Source: Butyrivibrio sp. MC2013 (GTDB taxonomy: Bacteria > Bacillota > Clostridia > Lachnospirales > Lachnospiraceae). From it: 64,000 nucleotides of DNA. The notes under the pieces are model-generated. The model saw only the letters and a program-made list of their open reading frames with translations. It did no database searches and was not told where the DNA came from. The position numbers were made by a program, and so were the translations under genes. Below are positions 37,182 through 47,680 of the stretch, piece after piece. Where the stretch lies: positions 124,001 to 188,000 of the forward strand of contig NZ_AUKE01000006.1 of NCBI RefSeq assembly GCF_000424585.1. The letters are read 5' to 3'. Positions within the stretch are counted from its first letter, which is position 1. Each line of letters begins with the position of its first letter.

Positions 37182-38264
37182 TTATTTGTAAAAGGAAGCA
37201 TACCAGCGTGCAAAAGCCCTAAGACCGGTCCTAAGATCTGTGGAAGGACGATAATCCATATCTCTCTCAAGAGCCTCAGTGTCTGCATAGGTGACCGGTA
37301 CGTCGCCCCTTTGCATAGGCACCAGTTCCATATGTGCCTCCATGTCAAAATCCGTGGGAAGCACGCCTGCCCCCATGAGCTCCTCTCCCAATATGCTGAC
37401 AAAGTCCAGAAGGTTCACAGGTCTGCCGCCGCCAATATTGTAGAGCGCATAAGGCGGAACAGGCAGTCCATCTTCACCGTCATGCTTATCAGGCGCCTTT
37501 ACCATGACTCTGACAAGGCCCTCTACTATGTCATCCACATATGTGAAATCCCTCTGACAATTGCCATAGTTGAAGATCTTGATATTCTCTCCGCGCTTTA
37601 ACTTATCTGCAAAGCCAAAGTATGCCATATCAGGCCTTCCAATAGGACCATATACTGTAAAGAAGCGAAGTCCCGTACTGGGAATGTTATAAAGCTTGCT
37701 ATAGGAATGAGCCAAAAGCTCATTGGATTTCTTGGTAGCAGCATAGAGGCTTACAGGCTCGTCTACCTTGTCCTCTGTGCTAAAGGGTATCTTGGCATTC
37801 TGGCCATATACAGATGAAGAGGATGCATAGACCAGATGACGTACTCCCATGTATTGTCCATCTGCTCGATCATAGCTGTGCCTTGTGGCTTCCAATATGT
37901 TGTAGAAGCCTATGATATTAGAGGCTATATATACATCAGGGTGATCTATACTGTAGCGCACTCCCGCCTGAGCAGCCAGGTTCACTACAATATCAGGCTT
38001 ATATTCTTCAAATATACTATCTACAGCCGCCTTATCGGATATATCTCCTTTTACAAAAGTAAAAGAGCCCTCAGTCTCTCCGGAAGCTTTATCTTCCAGA
38101 ATCCTGAGTCTCTCTTCTTTAAGGGACACATCATAGTAGTCATTCATATTGTCAATGCCGATAACGATAGCTCCCATGTCCAGCAGCCTCATAGACAGAT
38201 TATAGCCTATAAAGCCTGCCGCTCCTGTTATCAGACATACACTATTTTCCAATGATAAATCCAT
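37182..38264 (-). CDS. NAD-dependent sugar-nucleotide epimerase/dehydratase (UDP-glucuronate 4-epimerase-like)
   Basis: 360 residues, extended SDR. The Rossmann motif is GAAGFIG, the catalytic Tyr/Lys are in YAATKKSNE, and GLRFFTVYGPIGRPDMAYF is characteristic of UDP-glucuronate/UDP-galacturonate 4-epimerases. It would supply a galacturonate-type sugar nucleotide. The ATG at 38264 has AAAGG seven bases upstream; another ATG two codons earlier is too close to it. Third gene of the run FAD protein > GT2 > epimerase. Confidence 0.85.
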   Translation of the reverse strand: MDLSLENSVCLITGAAGFIGYNLSMRLLDMGAIVIGIDNMNDYYDVSLKEERLRILEDKASGETEGSFTFVKGDISDKAAVDSIFEEYKPDIVVNLAAQAGVRYSIDHPDVYIASNIIGFYNILEATRHSYDRADGQYMGVRHLVYASSSSVYGQNAKIPFSTEDKVDEPVSLYAATKKSNELLAHSYSKLYNIPSTGLRFFTVYGPIGRPDMAYFGFADKLKRGENIKIFNYGNCQRDFTYVDDIVEGLVRVMVKAPDKHDGEDGLPVPPYALYNIGGGRPVNLLDFVSILGEELMGAGVLPTDFDMEAHMELVPMQRGDVPVTYADTEALERDMDYRPSTDLRTGLRAFARWYASFYK

Positions 38265-38335
38265 TTTCATTCCTTTCAAAACTGTATTCACAACGCCAAA
38301 GCACATCCCTGCAATTCAAAGAATGTCCATAGTCT

Positions 38336-39322
38336 TTATCCCTTGTAATGCCTCTCATAAGGCTGCCAGGTCCTCTCGCTGATGATATAGCGGGGACGAT
38401 GCTTGCTCTCCAGGTATATCTTGCCAATATAGGTGCCGATCACACCCATAGATAAGAGCTGTATACCTCCGATAAATAATACTATACAAAGAGTAGATGC
38501 CCATCCATCCACCTTATAGCCGTTAAAATATACCAGAAATACCCAGATGATACCTATAAAGCCCATCAAACTTGTCATCATACCTATACTGGTGATGATG
38601 GATATGGGCCTGACAGACAGTGATGTAATGCCGTCAAAGGCCAGCTGTAGCATTTTGGATATAGGATAATGACTCTTACCGGCCATCCTCTCATGACGCT
38701 CATAATAGACTGATGAAGATTTAAAGCCCACAAGGGGGATCATTCCTCTCAGATACAGATTGACCTCTTTGAAATTCTCAAATTCCTCCAGGACCCTGCT
38801 GCTGATAAGTCTGTAATCAGAATGATTAAATACCACCTCAGCTCCCATGGAGTTGAGAAGCTTATAAAAGGATTCTGCAGTAAAGCGCTTTAGGAAAGAA
38901 TCGCTCTTCCTGGATGCCCTGACACCGTATACCACCTCAGCGCCCAGAAGGTATTCATCCACCATCCTGTCCATGGCAGTAATATCATCCTGCCCATCAC
39001 AATCTATGGATATGGTGATATCACAATACTCCTTGGCTTCCATAAGTCCTGCCAGTACGGCATTTTGATGGCCTCTGTTCCTGCTCTGGCTGATACCTAT
39101 GTAATGGGGATCACTATCTGAAAGATCCTCTATCAGCTGCCAGGTCCTGTCCGAAGAACCGTCATTCACAAATAGGATCCTGCTCTTATCCGATATCTTG
39201 CCGGAGGCAGTCATTTCTTCTACCATATGCAGGAAAAGAGGAGCTGTCACAGGCAGCACCTCTTCTTCGTTATAGCATGGAATTACGATCCACAGGACCG
39301 GTCTGGATGTATTTTCAGACAT
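38336..39322 (-). CDS. GT2 polyprenyl-phosphate glycosyltransferase with C-terminal membrane segments
   Basis: 328 residues. The GT-A domain begins VIPCYNEEEVLP, with FVNDGSSD and the metal-binding SIDCDGQDD. Two membrane segments lie near residues 235-262 and 268-295 (ITSIGMMTSLMGFIGIIWVF, LCIVLFIGGIQLL). Such GtrB/DPM1-type enzymes load a hexose from a nucleotide sugar onto polyprenyl phosphate at the inner membrane face. It is 31 bp after the flavoprotein gene and 71 bp before the epimerase gene. Confidence 0.88.
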   Translation of the reverse strand: MSENTSRPVLWIVIPCYNEEEVLPVTAPLFLHMVEEMTASGKISDKSRILFVNDGSSDRTWQLIEDLSDSDPHYIGISQSRNRGHQNAVLAGLMEAKEYCDITISIDCDGQDDITAMDRMVDEYLLGAEVVYGVRASRKSDSFLKRFTAESFYKLLNSMGAEVVFNHSDYRLISSRVLEEFENFKEVNLYLRGMIPLVGFKSSSVYYERHERMAGKSHYPISKMLQLAFDGITSLSVRPISIITSIGMMTSLMGFIGIIWVFLVYFNGYKVDGWASTLCIVLFIGGIQLLSMGVIGTYIGKIYLESKHRPRYIISERTWQPYERHYKG

Positions 39323-39353
39323 TGTTTTTTCCTTACTGATCTATATTCGGAGT

Positions 39354-40946
39354 TTAGTCTACTTCGTTCTCTCCGTCTTTCTCATCAACTGTTTCGTGAT
39401 AGCCCTCTTCGGTATTGACCTTCCACATAGCGGTCTTATCCTTGGAGCCTGTCATGATACATTTAACAGCTTCAAAAGAAGTGATCATGGAATGATCGAT
39501 ATTGTTATAACGGTGCTGACCGTTACGTCCTACGCAGTAAAGGTTATCAATAGTATCCAGCCACTCTATGAGAGTATCGATCTCATCATAGGTATCAAAG
39601 TATGCAGGATATGCCTTCTTGACCTTCTCCATATGAGTATCCAGAACACAGTCTGCTGAATCGATGAGTCCCAGCCTGACCATCTCTGATACGCCAAGGT
39701 CAGAGAACTCTTTCTCAGTCATATTCCAGTATTCGTCACCTTCGTTGACAAAATACTCAAGTCCCAGCCATACAGTATTCTTCAGATCCTTGATCAGATA
39801 AGGAGACCAGTTATTATAGATCTGGAGTCTGCCCATCTTGACATTTCTGTCCTGTACGTAGATCCAGCAGTCAGGCACTATATTGGATACAGTGGTCAGC
39901 TTGGTCTCATTCTTAAGGTTGATCCTGGGAACCAGAACGCCCAGAGTCATATAATCACGATAAGGCAGGCCCTCTGCTATACGAGCAGGCTCTGCAGGTA
40001 CGTCATTCATACCTCCTACCAGGTCCTTGATAGGCATGGAAGAGATGAAATAGTCACCTTCCATTGTCATCTCCCTGCCATCCTGTTCATAGGTCAGGGA
40101 TGTGAGAAGGCCCTTCTCATCCTTGTGGAAAGATTTAACACGGGCATGCTTCAAGATAGTGCCGCCCAGCTCTTCAACCTTCTGTGCCGTGACATCCCAC
40201 ATCTGGCCCGGGCCATATTTGGGATATTTAAACTCTTCTATAAGGGAAGTATTGACCTTGCGGTTCTTAACCTTAAATAGCTTGCCCAAATAGTCCTTGA
40301 TGATACCAAATATAGACAGGCCCTTGGTCCTCTGCTTTCCCCAGGAAGCATCGATCTCACTGGGATGCCTGCCCCAGAGGTTCTCTGTATAATACTCAAA
40401 GAACATGGAATAAAGCTTCCTGCCGAAATTATTGATATAGAGGTTTTCCAGATTATCTTCAGGTCTCTTATGAAAAACTGCAGCCAGATATGAGAATCCC
40501 ACTCTCATAGTGGTAGCAAATCCCATAGTCTTAATAGTATTCCATTTCAGACTGATAGGATAATCAAAGAACTTGCCATCAAAGAGGATCCTGCTGACAC
40601 GGCGGCGCCTTAGCATTACATTGTCTTCCTTTTCAGGATCGGGTCCGCCAATTGCAGTCTCTACTTCTCTGTTCAGAATAATATCATCCATTGCAGGTGC
40701 GCCCTGAGCCGGAAGCATATTACTCCACCACGCGTTAACCTCAGGCACCTTGGAGAAGAGACGATGTCCGCCCATATCCATCCTGTTGCCCTTGTAATTA
40801 ACTGTCTTGGCAATACCACCAAAGTCGCCTGACTCTTCAAATACCACTACATCGATCTTCTCTCCCGACTGGGATGACTGCTTTAACAGCTCGTATGCCG
40901 CTGTGAGTCCCGCAGGACCAGCGCCAATGATAAGTGCTTTTTTCAT
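39354..40946 (-). CDS. FAD-dependent oxidoreductase related to UDP-galactopyranose mutase
   Basis: 530 residues. The FAD-binding motif is [16 protein letters not shown], followed by [11 protein letters not shown] and [16 protein letters not shown] as in the amine-oxidase/UGM-like flavoproteins. The C-terminal [19 protein letters not shown] is the second FAD-contact region. Related proteins in polysaccharide clusters act on nucleotide sugars or polyprenyl-linked sugars, but true UGM is shorter (about 370-400). First gene in an operon with a GtrB-type transferase and a sugar epimerase, which supports a glycan role. It is divergent from an SGNH lipoprotein gene. Confidence 0.8.
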   Translation of the reverse strand: MKKALIIGAGPAGLTAAYELLKQSSQSGEKIDVVVFEESGDFGGIAKTVNYKGNRMDMGGHRLFSKVPEVNAWWSNMLPAQGAPAMDDIILNREVETAIGGPDPEKEDNVMLRRRRVSRILFDGKFFDYPISLKWNTIKTMGFATTMRVGFSYLAAVFHKRPEDNLENLYINNFGRKLYSMFFEYYTENLWGRHPSEIDASWGKQRTKGLSIFGIIKDYLGKLFKVKNRKVNTSLIEEFKYPKYGPGQMWDVTAQKVEELGGTILKHARVKSFHKDEKGLLTSLTYEQDGREMTMEGDYFISSMPIKDLVGGMNDVPAEPARIAEGLPYRDYMTLGVLVPRINLKNETKLTTVSNIVPDCWIYVQDRNVKMGRLQIYNNWSPYLIKDLKNTVWLGLEYFVNEGDEYWNMTEKEFSDLGVSEMVRLGLIDSADCVLDTHMEKVKKAYPAYFDTYDEIDTLIEWLDTIDNLYCVGRNGQHRYNNIDHSMITSFEAVKCIMTGSKDKTAMWKVNTEEGYHETVDEKDGENEVD

Positions 40947-41014
40947 TCTAGGCCTCTCATTTCATAATATTACAACTAGTTTATTATAAAGGGTAATGCC
41001 ATAAATTGCCACAT

Positions 41015-41038
41015 CTAAATACATATGTTAGTATTTAG
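41015..41038. promoter_or_regulatory. Inverted repeat in divergent intergenic region
   Basis: CTAAATAC (41015-41022) and GTATTTAG (41031-41038), a perfect 8-bp dyad with 8-bp spacer, centred between the flavoprotein and SGNH lipoprotein genes. It could be an operator shared by both promoters. Confidence 0.4.
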
Positions 41039-41073
41039 TTACTGTTTTTGGGCAGTATAATTGGAGGAGAAAT

Positions 41074-42252
41074 ATGAAAAATAAGATATATAAAGCCTTG
41101 TCAATAGTCCTGATGACAGCCTTTATGGCAGGCTGCACATCTCCCAGGCTGGACATGCCACAGGACGAAGTACCTGGCGAAATAGTCCGGGAAGAATCAG
41201 ACGATAACGATATCACTAATGAAGATAATACAGATCCCCTTCCTGACGAAGATAAGACAGGTGCAGAGGACAACTCAGAAGAAAATGTCCCGGATGAAGC
41301 CAAAAGCGAAGCAGGCGATGGCACAGACCAGGAAGCTGACGCAGCCCCTGAGAATACCTCGCCAGAGTCTGAGGGCGATGATGTGACAGAAGCTGAACCG
41401 GAAGATGAAGCACCGCCATTTGACTTTGGATATAACGAGCCTGTGCTGGACGGTTATATGAACATCGTATTCATCGGCGACAGCCAGTTTGACAGGCACC
41501 GCAACGAATACAACTCCATCCCTGAGGTTGTTGGAGCCATGTTTAATTCCCCCTATGCCAATATGTACAATCTGGGAATCGGTGGCACCACTTGCGCCAT
41601 AGAGAGGAGCCAGACTGATACCACCTACGGCAGTGATTATGAAGAGCCCAATTTCACGGCGATCTGCCGCATGCTAAAGGGTGATATCTCACCTGATCAG
41701 TACAGCCAGTTATCAGATAGATGGCTTGAAGACTTTAAGAAGGTCAGAGTGACCGCCGTTGACTACTTTGTCATAGAGTATGGATGGAATGATTATTACA
41801 ACGGTCTGGATATGAAATACGATGATGATCCCTACAGCGAGCATACTTTTGCAGGAGCTCTCAGGACCGGTATCATGATCCTAAGAGAGCTCAACCCTCA
41901 TGCCAAGCTCATTATCTGTACCCCCTGCTACTGCCGCTTCTACAATGGATCAGGAGCAGACATGGGCGATGCCTTTACTGTATCCAAGGGAATAGGGAGC
42001 CTTGCCCAATATGCCAATGAAGCCACTCTCATAGCTGATGATACAGAGAACTGCATCAAGTTCAATTCCATGAGCGGCACAGTCCTGGACCTGGACAAGA
42101 ATACCTACAAGGACTATCTGGAGGACAATGTCCACCTATCAATATATGGCCGCCGCGCCTATGCAGCAGCCCTGATGCGTTATATCAAGTATGACCTGGG
42201 GCTTGCAAATAGCGACGATTCCATTATCCACATCAAGGATTACATTTGGTAA
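41074..42252 (+). CDS. SGNH/GDSL-hydrolase lipoprotein
   Basis: 392 residues. Lipobox MAGC follows the signal peptide (Cys at about residue 21), then an acidic linker to about residue 115. The SGNH domain has all blocks: VFIGDSQFD (Ser), NLGIGGTT (Gly), EYGWNDYYNG (Asn) and DNVHLSIYGRR (Asp/His). Such domains deacylate or transfer acetyl groups on carbohydrates or lipids outside the cell. GGAGGAG precedes the ATG. The gene is divergent from a surface-glycan operon and has a relative at 50237-51343 that has lost these residues. Confidence 0.85.
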   Translation: MKNKIYKALSIVLMTAFMAGCTSPRLDMPQDEVPGEIVREESDDNDITNEDNTDPLPDEDKTGAEDNSEENVPDEAKSEAGDGTDQEADAAPENTSPESEGDDVTEAEPEDEAPPFDFGYNEPVLDGYMNIVFIGDSQFDRHRNEYNSIPEVVGAMFNSPYANMYNLGIGGTTCAIERSQTDTTYGSDYEEPNFTAICRMLKGDISPDQYSQLSDRWLEDFKKVRVTAVDYFVIEYGWNDYYNGLDMKYDDDPYSEHTFAGALRTGIMILRELNPHAKLIICTPCYCRFYNGSGADMGDAFTVSKGIGSLAQYANEATLIADDTENCIKFNSMSGTVLDLDKNTYKDYLEDNVHLSIYGRRAYAAALMRYIKYDLGLANSDDSIIHIKDYIW

Positions 42253-42273
42253 AGAACATATAATTACTTAACT

Positions 42274-42368
42274 CCGATATCTAACTATGATACAGATCCG
42301 CCTCTCAGGAATACACAAAAGCGCTTCTATTCCGCGGCCCGTATCACATGGAGATATCGGGGTTTTTC
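42274..42368 (+). terminator. Long branched hairpin ending in a T tract
   Basis: CCGATATCT (42274-42282) pairs with AGATATCGG (42352-42360), then TGATAC (42288-42293) with GTATCA (42341-42346), and GGAAT with ATTCC inside. GGTTTTTCTATTT follows. It would end the SGNH transcript. The 95-nt size and branching exceed a plain terminator. The rest of the 319-bp gap also has TATACCTG/CAGGTTATA (about 42406-42429), a possible operator upstream of the chemoreceptor gene. Confidence 0.6.
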
Positions 42369-42571
42369 TATTTATCCGATCATCTATTATCTTTCTATTT
42401 CAGGATATACCTGACAAAAACAGGTTATACTCCTGCCATTAAATTATTTTAATTTATAAAATTCTCTAATCCAATCCTCTTTTTCTCCGAAATATAGTAA
42501 AGGAGCGTTACATTTGCCCCTGTCAAAAAGTCAGACAAAGACATTAATAATATATACAGGAGATCATGATT

Positions 42572-44596
42572 ATGAGTTCAAAAAAGGAGAAAAAAACAAA
42601 GTCTGTGATCACTTCTCTAAAGAAAAAGAACAAAAAGATCAGCAGAAAGCTCCTCATCTACATCATCCCCGTTATCATCGTAACGGTGCTGGTACTGGTC
42701 AATATTTCCGCATCCATAGCCAAAAACAAGATGCGTCAGATGGCAAGGGAGACCCTGGAATCCTCCATTTCCAATCAGGCTGATAATATCGAAGCCTGGC
42801 TGACGGAGAATCTGACCTACTTCCAGACAGCCAAGCATACCGTGGAAAGCGTAGGAGCTGATGAAGAACTGCTGGTACCTATTCTGGACTCCTTCTATGG
42901 CTATAACAGCAATGCCCCTGAGGGCTTCTATATCGGCACTACAGAGGGCAAGCTCTACAAAGCCACTGAGTCTACTATGGATGAGACCGATATCACAGGC
43001 AGTACCTGGTTCAAGCAGGGTCTCTCCCGTATAGCCATGGCTTACGGTACAGCTTATACCAACGATCAGGGCGAGACCGTTATAAGCGCCACAGGTATCC
43101 TGAATGACGGATCAGATGTCATCAAGGTCATGGGCGCTGATGTGACACTTAATAAGATCACTATCATCGTCAATTCCGGTGTCAAGATGTCAGGAGCAAG
43201 CTCATTTCTCGTAGATACCAACGATTACAGGATCCTGGCCCACAGAGATTCAGGCCTTGTTGGAACCACTCTGTCTGAAAGCAGTAGTGATGCCCTCCTT
43301 GCCGGCGCAGCTTCCTCCATCATAGGTGAGGATCTCAGCAGCAAAGAGATCAGCAGCAACATGGTAGCCTTTAAGGAAGTACCGGGCACAGACTGGGTGC
43401 TGGTATCTTATATCCCTACAGCTGTGATATTACAGGTAGTAACTCAGATGGGCGTCCTCCTCTTTATGGTAGGCGGCATTGCTATTATCCTGATCGTGAT
43501 CATCGTACTGTTCGTGATCAGGAAGGTCATAGCTCCTCTGGGCAATATCTCAGGCAATATCTCTTCTATGACTGCCGGAGACTTCACTATCGAAGTAGAT
43601 TCTTCCAGTGATGATGAGATAGGCATCATGGGCAGCAAGCTTTCGGAATTCGTAGCTTCCATGCGCAGCATGCTCTCCCACATCAGCGAGGAATCCGATA
43701 AGCTGGGCGGTGAATCCGACAACAGTGCCAGAGTATCCAAGATCATGTTTGATGCATCACAGGCCCAGTCAGAAGCCATGGATCAGCTCAATCAGACCGT
43801 TGACCAGCTGGCTACAGCTGTTAACGACATAGCTGCCAATGCTACCACCCTGGCTCAGGTTGTGGCTGATACCAGGGATAACAGTGACAAGGCTGGTGCC
43901 AGCATGAAGGAGACCGTAGAGATCTCCCAAAAGGGCCGTGAAGACATGGAGAAGGTAAGCCTTGCCATGAACGACATATCAAAGGCAAATGAGGAGCTGG
44001 TAGAATCCATCAACAAGGTAGGTCAGGCATCCGAAGAGATCACCAACATCGTAGGCATGATCGGTGAGATCGCTGAAGAGACCAACCTCCTGTCCCTGAA
44101 CGCCAGCATTGAAGCTGCAAGGGCCGGAGATGCCGGCAAGGGCTTTGCTGTAGTTGCTACAGAGATAGGCAAGCTGGCACAGACTTCTGCAGATAGCGCC
44201 CAGAATATCTCGGCACTGATCAATGATGTCAGAGAGCTTATAGACAAGGTTGTAGGTGAGGCCAATGACAGTGCAGAGAGTATCAAAGCCAATTCTTCGC
44301 TGATCAACATAGCAGTGGAAACCTTTGACAAGATCTATGTCAACATCCAGGAATCCAATGGCCTCATAGATGCCATGCTGGAAGATGTTCAAAAGGTTGA
44401 TGATGTAGCTACAAACGTAGCAGCCATATCAGAGGAACAGGCAGCCAGTGCTGATGAGATCCTGGCTACCAGCGAGAATATGGTCGAAATGGCCAAGAAT
44501 ATCACTCAGAGCAGCCAGGATGTAGCTGACAACTCTCACGAGCTGGCACAGACATCCCAGACTCTCACATCCTACGTTCAGAAATTCAAGATCTAA
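42572..44596 (+). CDS. Methyl-accepting chemotaxis protein
   Basis: 674 residues. A Lys-rich head precedes membrane segment 1 (about 30-52), an extracellular dCache-type sensor (about 60-285, with [17 protein letters not shown]), segment 2 (about 290-325) and a HAMP domain ([19 protein letters not shown]). The cytoplasmic signalling tip has [20 protein letters not shown], then [12 protein letters not shown]. It passes ligand signals to CheA/CheW. AGGAG lies nine bases before the ATG at 42572; another ATG two codons earlier is too close. The next gene encodes a sugar-binding lipoprotein, a possible ligand donor. Confidence 0.93.
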   Translation: MSSKKEKKTKSVITSLKKKNKKISRKLLIYIIPVIIVTVLVLVNISASIAKNKMRQMARETLESSISNQADNIEAWLTENLTYFQTAKHTVESVGADEELLVPILDSFYGYNSNAPEGFYIGTTEGKLYKATESTMDETDITGSTWFKQGLSRIAMAYGTAYTNDQGETVISATGILNDGSDVIKVMGADVTLNKITIIVNSGVKMSGASSFLVDTNDYRILAHRDSGLVGTTLSESSSDALLAGAASSIIGEDLSSKEISSNMVAFKEVPGTDWVLVSYIPTAVILQVVTQMGVLLFMVGGIAIILIVIIVLFVIRKVIAPLGNISGNISSMTAGDFTIEVDSSSDDEIGIMGSKLSEFVASMRSMLSHISEESDKLGGESDNSARVSKIMFDASQAQSEAMDQLNQTVDQLATAVNDIAANATTLAQVVADTRDNSDKAGASMKETVEISQKGREDMEKVSLAMNDISKANEELVESINKVGQASEEITNIVGMIGEIAEETNLLSLNASIEAARAGDAGKGFAVVATEIGKLAQTSADSAQNISALINDVRELIDKVVGEANDSAESIKANSSLINIAVETFDKIYVNIQESNGLIDAMLEDVQKVDDVATNVAAISEEQAASADEILATSENMVEMAKNITQSSQDVADNSHELAQTSQTLTSYVQKFKI

Positions 44597-44654
44597 AGCT
44601 GGTAGCTGTGAGCCATTAAAAGTGATCATCTGTTCTATATAGGAGATATATACC

Positions 44655-45653
44655 ATGTCGCACAATAATAATATCAAAAGAATACTAGCATTATTGACAG
44701 CTTCAAGCCTACTGCTCCTCTCCCTTTATGGCTGCGGAGCTTCATCCTCAGGAGGCACTGCTGACGGCTCAGGTGTCAAGGTCTTCTTCTCTACCCTGAC
44801 CCTGGATGACTTCAAGGAACTGGTCATGAACTCAGTTGCAGATGCAGGAGCAAAGACCGGAGTCAAGGTCGATATCGGAGCGCCCTGTGCCACAGTTGAT
44901 GAACAGGTAGCTCAAATAAAGGATGCGGTGAGCAAGGGCTACGATGCCATTATATGCAATCCTGTGGACACAGATACTGCCCTGCAGCTTGAGGTCACAG
45001 CAGGTGATACGCCTATCATCTTTACCAACTCCCAGCCTTCCAAGGAACACCTGACTCCCGATAAATACATCTATGTGGGAAGCTATGAGATAGATGCAGG
45101 TACCATGCAGGCCGAATATGTCTGGAACAAACTGGGAAATCCCGGAAGCCTCAACGTAGTGCTCTTCCAGGGCCAGCCCGGACACCCTGCTGCCATCAAC
45201 AGGACCAAGGCTGTAAAGAATTATTTCAAAAAGAACGGAGTAAATGCCAACTTCGTATTCAACGATACTGCCTACTGGGATACCCAGAAGGCAGCCGACG
45301 AATTCAAGATATTCCTAAAGACAGGGCAGGATTATGACTGCGTCATTTGCAATAACGACTCTATGGCTCTGGGCGTAGTAGAAGCCATGAAGGATATGGG
45401 AATAGATCCTGCAGCGGTGCCTGTAGTAGGCATTGATGCAACAGTAGACGGATGTCAGTCCATCCTGGACGGCGAAATGCAGTTTAGCGTATATCAGTCA
45501 GCTATTGGCCAGGGAGCTGCCTGCATCGAAGCAGCAATAGCCCTTGCCAAAAAGGGAACTGTTAAGGACGTGGAATACGTCACAGACGATCTTACGTATG
45601 TATGGGTGCCCTTCTCTCCAGTTGATAAAGCAAATGCCGGCTCCATACACTGA
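44655..45653 (+). CDS. RbsB-like sugar-binding lipoprotein without a linked ABC transporter
   Basis: 332 residues. Lipobox LYGC (Cys at about 27) follows the signal peptide. The remainder is a periplasmic-binding-protein type 1 fold of the RbsB/Peripl_BP_4 class: DAIICNPVDTDT, IIFTNSQPS, CVICNNDSMALGVVEAMKD, GIDATVDG. It normally delivers sugars to an ABC permease, but no permease or ATPase is nearby. It follows the chemoreceptor gene by 58 bp with its own RBS (AGGAG), so a chemosensory role is plausible. Ligand unknown. Confidence 0.88.
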   Translation: MSHNNNIKRILALLTASSLLLLSLYGCGASSSGGTADGSGVKVFFSTLTLDDFKELVMNSVADAGAKTGVKVDIGAPCATVDEQVAQIKDAVSKGYDAIICNPVDTDTALQLEVTAGDTPIIFTNSQPSKEHLTPDKYIYVGSYEIDAGTMQAEYVWNKLGNPGSLNVVLFQGQPGHPAAINRTKAVKNYFKKNGVNANFVFNDTAYWDTQKAADEFKIFLKTGQDYDCVICNNDSMALGVVEAMKDMGIDPAAVPVVGIDATVDGCQSILDGEMQFSVYQSAIGQGAACIEAAIALAKKGTVKDVEYVTDDLTYVWVPFSPVDKANAGSIH

Positions 45654-45675
45654 TAATTATCTGTTAATATGAAAA

Positions 45676-45717
45676 AGCGTTTCGGATGGCTTCTTATCAT
45701 AGCTCATCCGAAACGCT
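45676..45717. terminator. Bidirectional terminator between binding protein and membrane protein genes
   Basis: AGCGTTTCGGATG pairs with CATCCGAAACGCT. On plus ATTTTTTAG follows; on minus TTTTTCAT follows. It sits between convergent genes. Confidence 0.9.
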
Positions 45718-45722
45718 ATTTT

Positions 45723-47615
45723 TTAGTCTTCAGACTCTTTTGGCATATCCAGCCTCGAAAGCTCATATACATAGAGCTTATATGCAAGACCCTCATAATC
45801 TCCAACAAGTGTCAGTCCCACATCCTCTGTATTCGTGATCTCTATCCTGGAAAATACATATTTGCAGCCCAGATCGCACAGGGCATTATTATCAATATAG
45901 AGAGGCTCTGCACTGATACCTCCAAGGCTCCTGGTATACATAGGAATGGCTGCCTCAGTCCCGGAGTATAGGTAGCACCTGATACCCGAGTTGTCAAAGT
46001 AGGCTGCAGACTCAGGCATAAGCTCCAGTGCCGGTGCTATTACCTTTCTCCACTTATCCTTGTATTCCTGAGAATAAAAGCCCAGATAACCATCAAGAGT
46101 AGATATATCATTATATTCCAGCTGAGCAGGATAGAGGCCGTATGCCACTGCCTGCTCGCCTTCTGTATAATGGATATCGCTCTTTATCTTGTCAAAGAGC
46201 TCTGTATCATAGAATTCCCTGTAGCTAAGACTATCCGGTCCCTGTCCGTCATGACGACTGCGGTAATAGAGAGAGTGGAGCGTATAGTAGATATCGTTAT
46301 ACCTGGCCCCGGATCCAAAGGGGAGCATAGGCTCTGCAAGGACTGCAAACAAAGCGGCCACACCAAGAACAGCTGCAAGGAGTCTCATCCTGAGCTTCTC
46401 ACTGCCTGATCTGTCCCTGCTGCCCGAGCTCATGGCGATCCTGCAAAGGACTATGCCAAAGGCCATATACCAGAGGAAGGGGTTGAAGAATACAGTCCTA
46501 TTCCACTGCCATCCTGCAAGGGGTGGTATAAGGCGGTCAAAGAAAGCTCTAACAGGTCCCACGTAATAGAGACCATATACCGCGCTGTTAAATACCAGTC
46601 CCAGGATACTGAGATTGAAATAATCATGGAATATGCCCTTGGGATTACCATCTCTCATATATCCAATATTCAGTACAAAGAAATATATGATGCATACAGG
46701 CAGGATGATATACATATGTGCATCATCAGCATGCATCATGCCCCCTGCAAACACCTTAAGGCCTTCAAGAGTCGCCTGGAGAGGAGTCATGGTCGCTATC
46801 TTTATAGTAGACCTGATAGTCACCTCATCAGAAAAGAGCATCATACCAAAGAGCCTGTATTCACACAGAGCATAACCAATGGCGAGGATTATCATCGCCA
46901 GGAGATTAGTCCATGGAAACTCCTTACTGGATATCCAGAGGAAAAATATGGATAGAAAAATATATCCTATTATAAAAAGTCCAAAATATGAAAAATAAGA
47001 TAAAACAGGGTAAAAGAAAATAAGAATAAACCAAACAAAATGCGGCTCTCTTCTCACTTTCCTGAGATAGAATATAAGGAGCGGCATTGATGCAAAGGCT
47101 ATGCCAAATGTAGGAAAGAGATTTACTATCCCATATCCAAACGCTGCAAGGGCAGATGCTGCCATAAAAGCATGAGGGTCCTTGGGCTGGGGCCTGACGT
47201 AATAAACATGCTTTTTGGTCCATTTATCCAGGCCTTCATGCTCATATACATCATAGGCAAGGAGAAGACCTGAGCCTGTAGCTATCACTACCTTTAGAAT
47301 ATAACAGACAATATAGGCCTTGTAGGCGGGGAAGATCATATATACTATGCTGCCAAGGTAAAATTCCGAAGGCAGCACATTCCTGCTGATCCCATTTAGA
47401 AAATCCGTACCCGATTCCATGAGGAAGAAGGAATTATCATTCTTCATCATCATAAACTGGGGTATAAAGAGGTCAAGATTGTCATGAATGGCAATCATAC
47501 TGTCCTCTCCCACCAGTAAAAAGAAAATGATCACAGCTATCAGAAATACAGCTATTAGAATGAGATACCAAAACTTCTTCAGAAAATCAATTATATTCTC
47601 TAATACGTAGGGCAT
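45723..47615 (-). CDS. Large polytopic membrane protein, DUF6044-like
   Basis: 630 residues with about 11-13 membrane segments spread over 1-450 and a soluble extracellular C-terminus of about 190 residues (YNDIYYTLHSLYYRSR onward). An early loop has EDSMIAIHDNLDLFIPQF, an acidic motif like those of GT-C glycosyltransferases. I match it to DUF6044 from memory, with moderate certainty. The ATG at 47615 has GGAG six bases before it; an upstream TTG is less likely. It is last in the run GT2 > radical SAM > this gene, so it may transfer or modify a polyprenyl-linked sugar. Confidence 0.7.
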   Translation of the reverse strand: MPYVLENIIDFLKKFWYLILIAVFLIAVIIFFLLVGEDSMIAIHDNLDLFIPQFMMMKNDNSFFLMESGTDFLNGISRNVLPSEFYLGSIVYMIFPAYKAYIVCYILKVVIATGSGLLLAYDVYEHEGLDKWTKKHVYYVRPQPKDPHAFMAASALAAFGYGIVNLFPTFGIAFASMPLLIFYLRKVRREPHFVWFILIFFYPVLSYFSYFGLFIIGYIFLSIFFLWISSKEFPWTNLLAMIILAIGYALCEYRLFGMMLFSDEVTIRSTIKIATMTPLQATLEGLKVFAGGMMHADDAHMYIILPVCIIYFFVLNIGYMRDGNPKGIFHDYFNLSILGLVFNSAVYGLYYVGPVRAFFDRLIPPLAGWQWNRTVFFNPFLWYMAFGIVLCRIAMSSGSRDRSGSEKLRMRLLAAVLGVAALFAVLAEPMLPFGSGARYNDIYYTLHSLYYRSRHDGQGPDSLSYREFYDTELFDKIKSDIHYTEGEQAVAYGLYPAQLEYNDISTLDGYLGFYSQEYKDKWRKVIAPALELMPESAAYFDNSGIRCYLYSGTEAAIPMYTRSLGGISAEPLYIDNNALCDLGCKYVFSRIEITNTEDVGLTLVGDYEGLAYKLYVYELSRLDMPKESED

Positions 47616-47680
47616 AGCCTTCTCCGCCCCCCATTGGGCCAAATATCATATATATAGTTTATCTTGCTATCAGTAACCTT

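Noticed and set aside
42411-42431. CTGACA with TATACT as a promoter for the chemoreceptor gene
   Set aside because: The spacer is only 9 bp; the boxes overlap an inverted repeat instead.
42514-42783. 89-codon open frame overlapping the chemoreceptor start
   Set aside because: Out of frame with the MCP gene, rich in Lys/Gln/His, and lacks an RBS; the MCP frame is clear.
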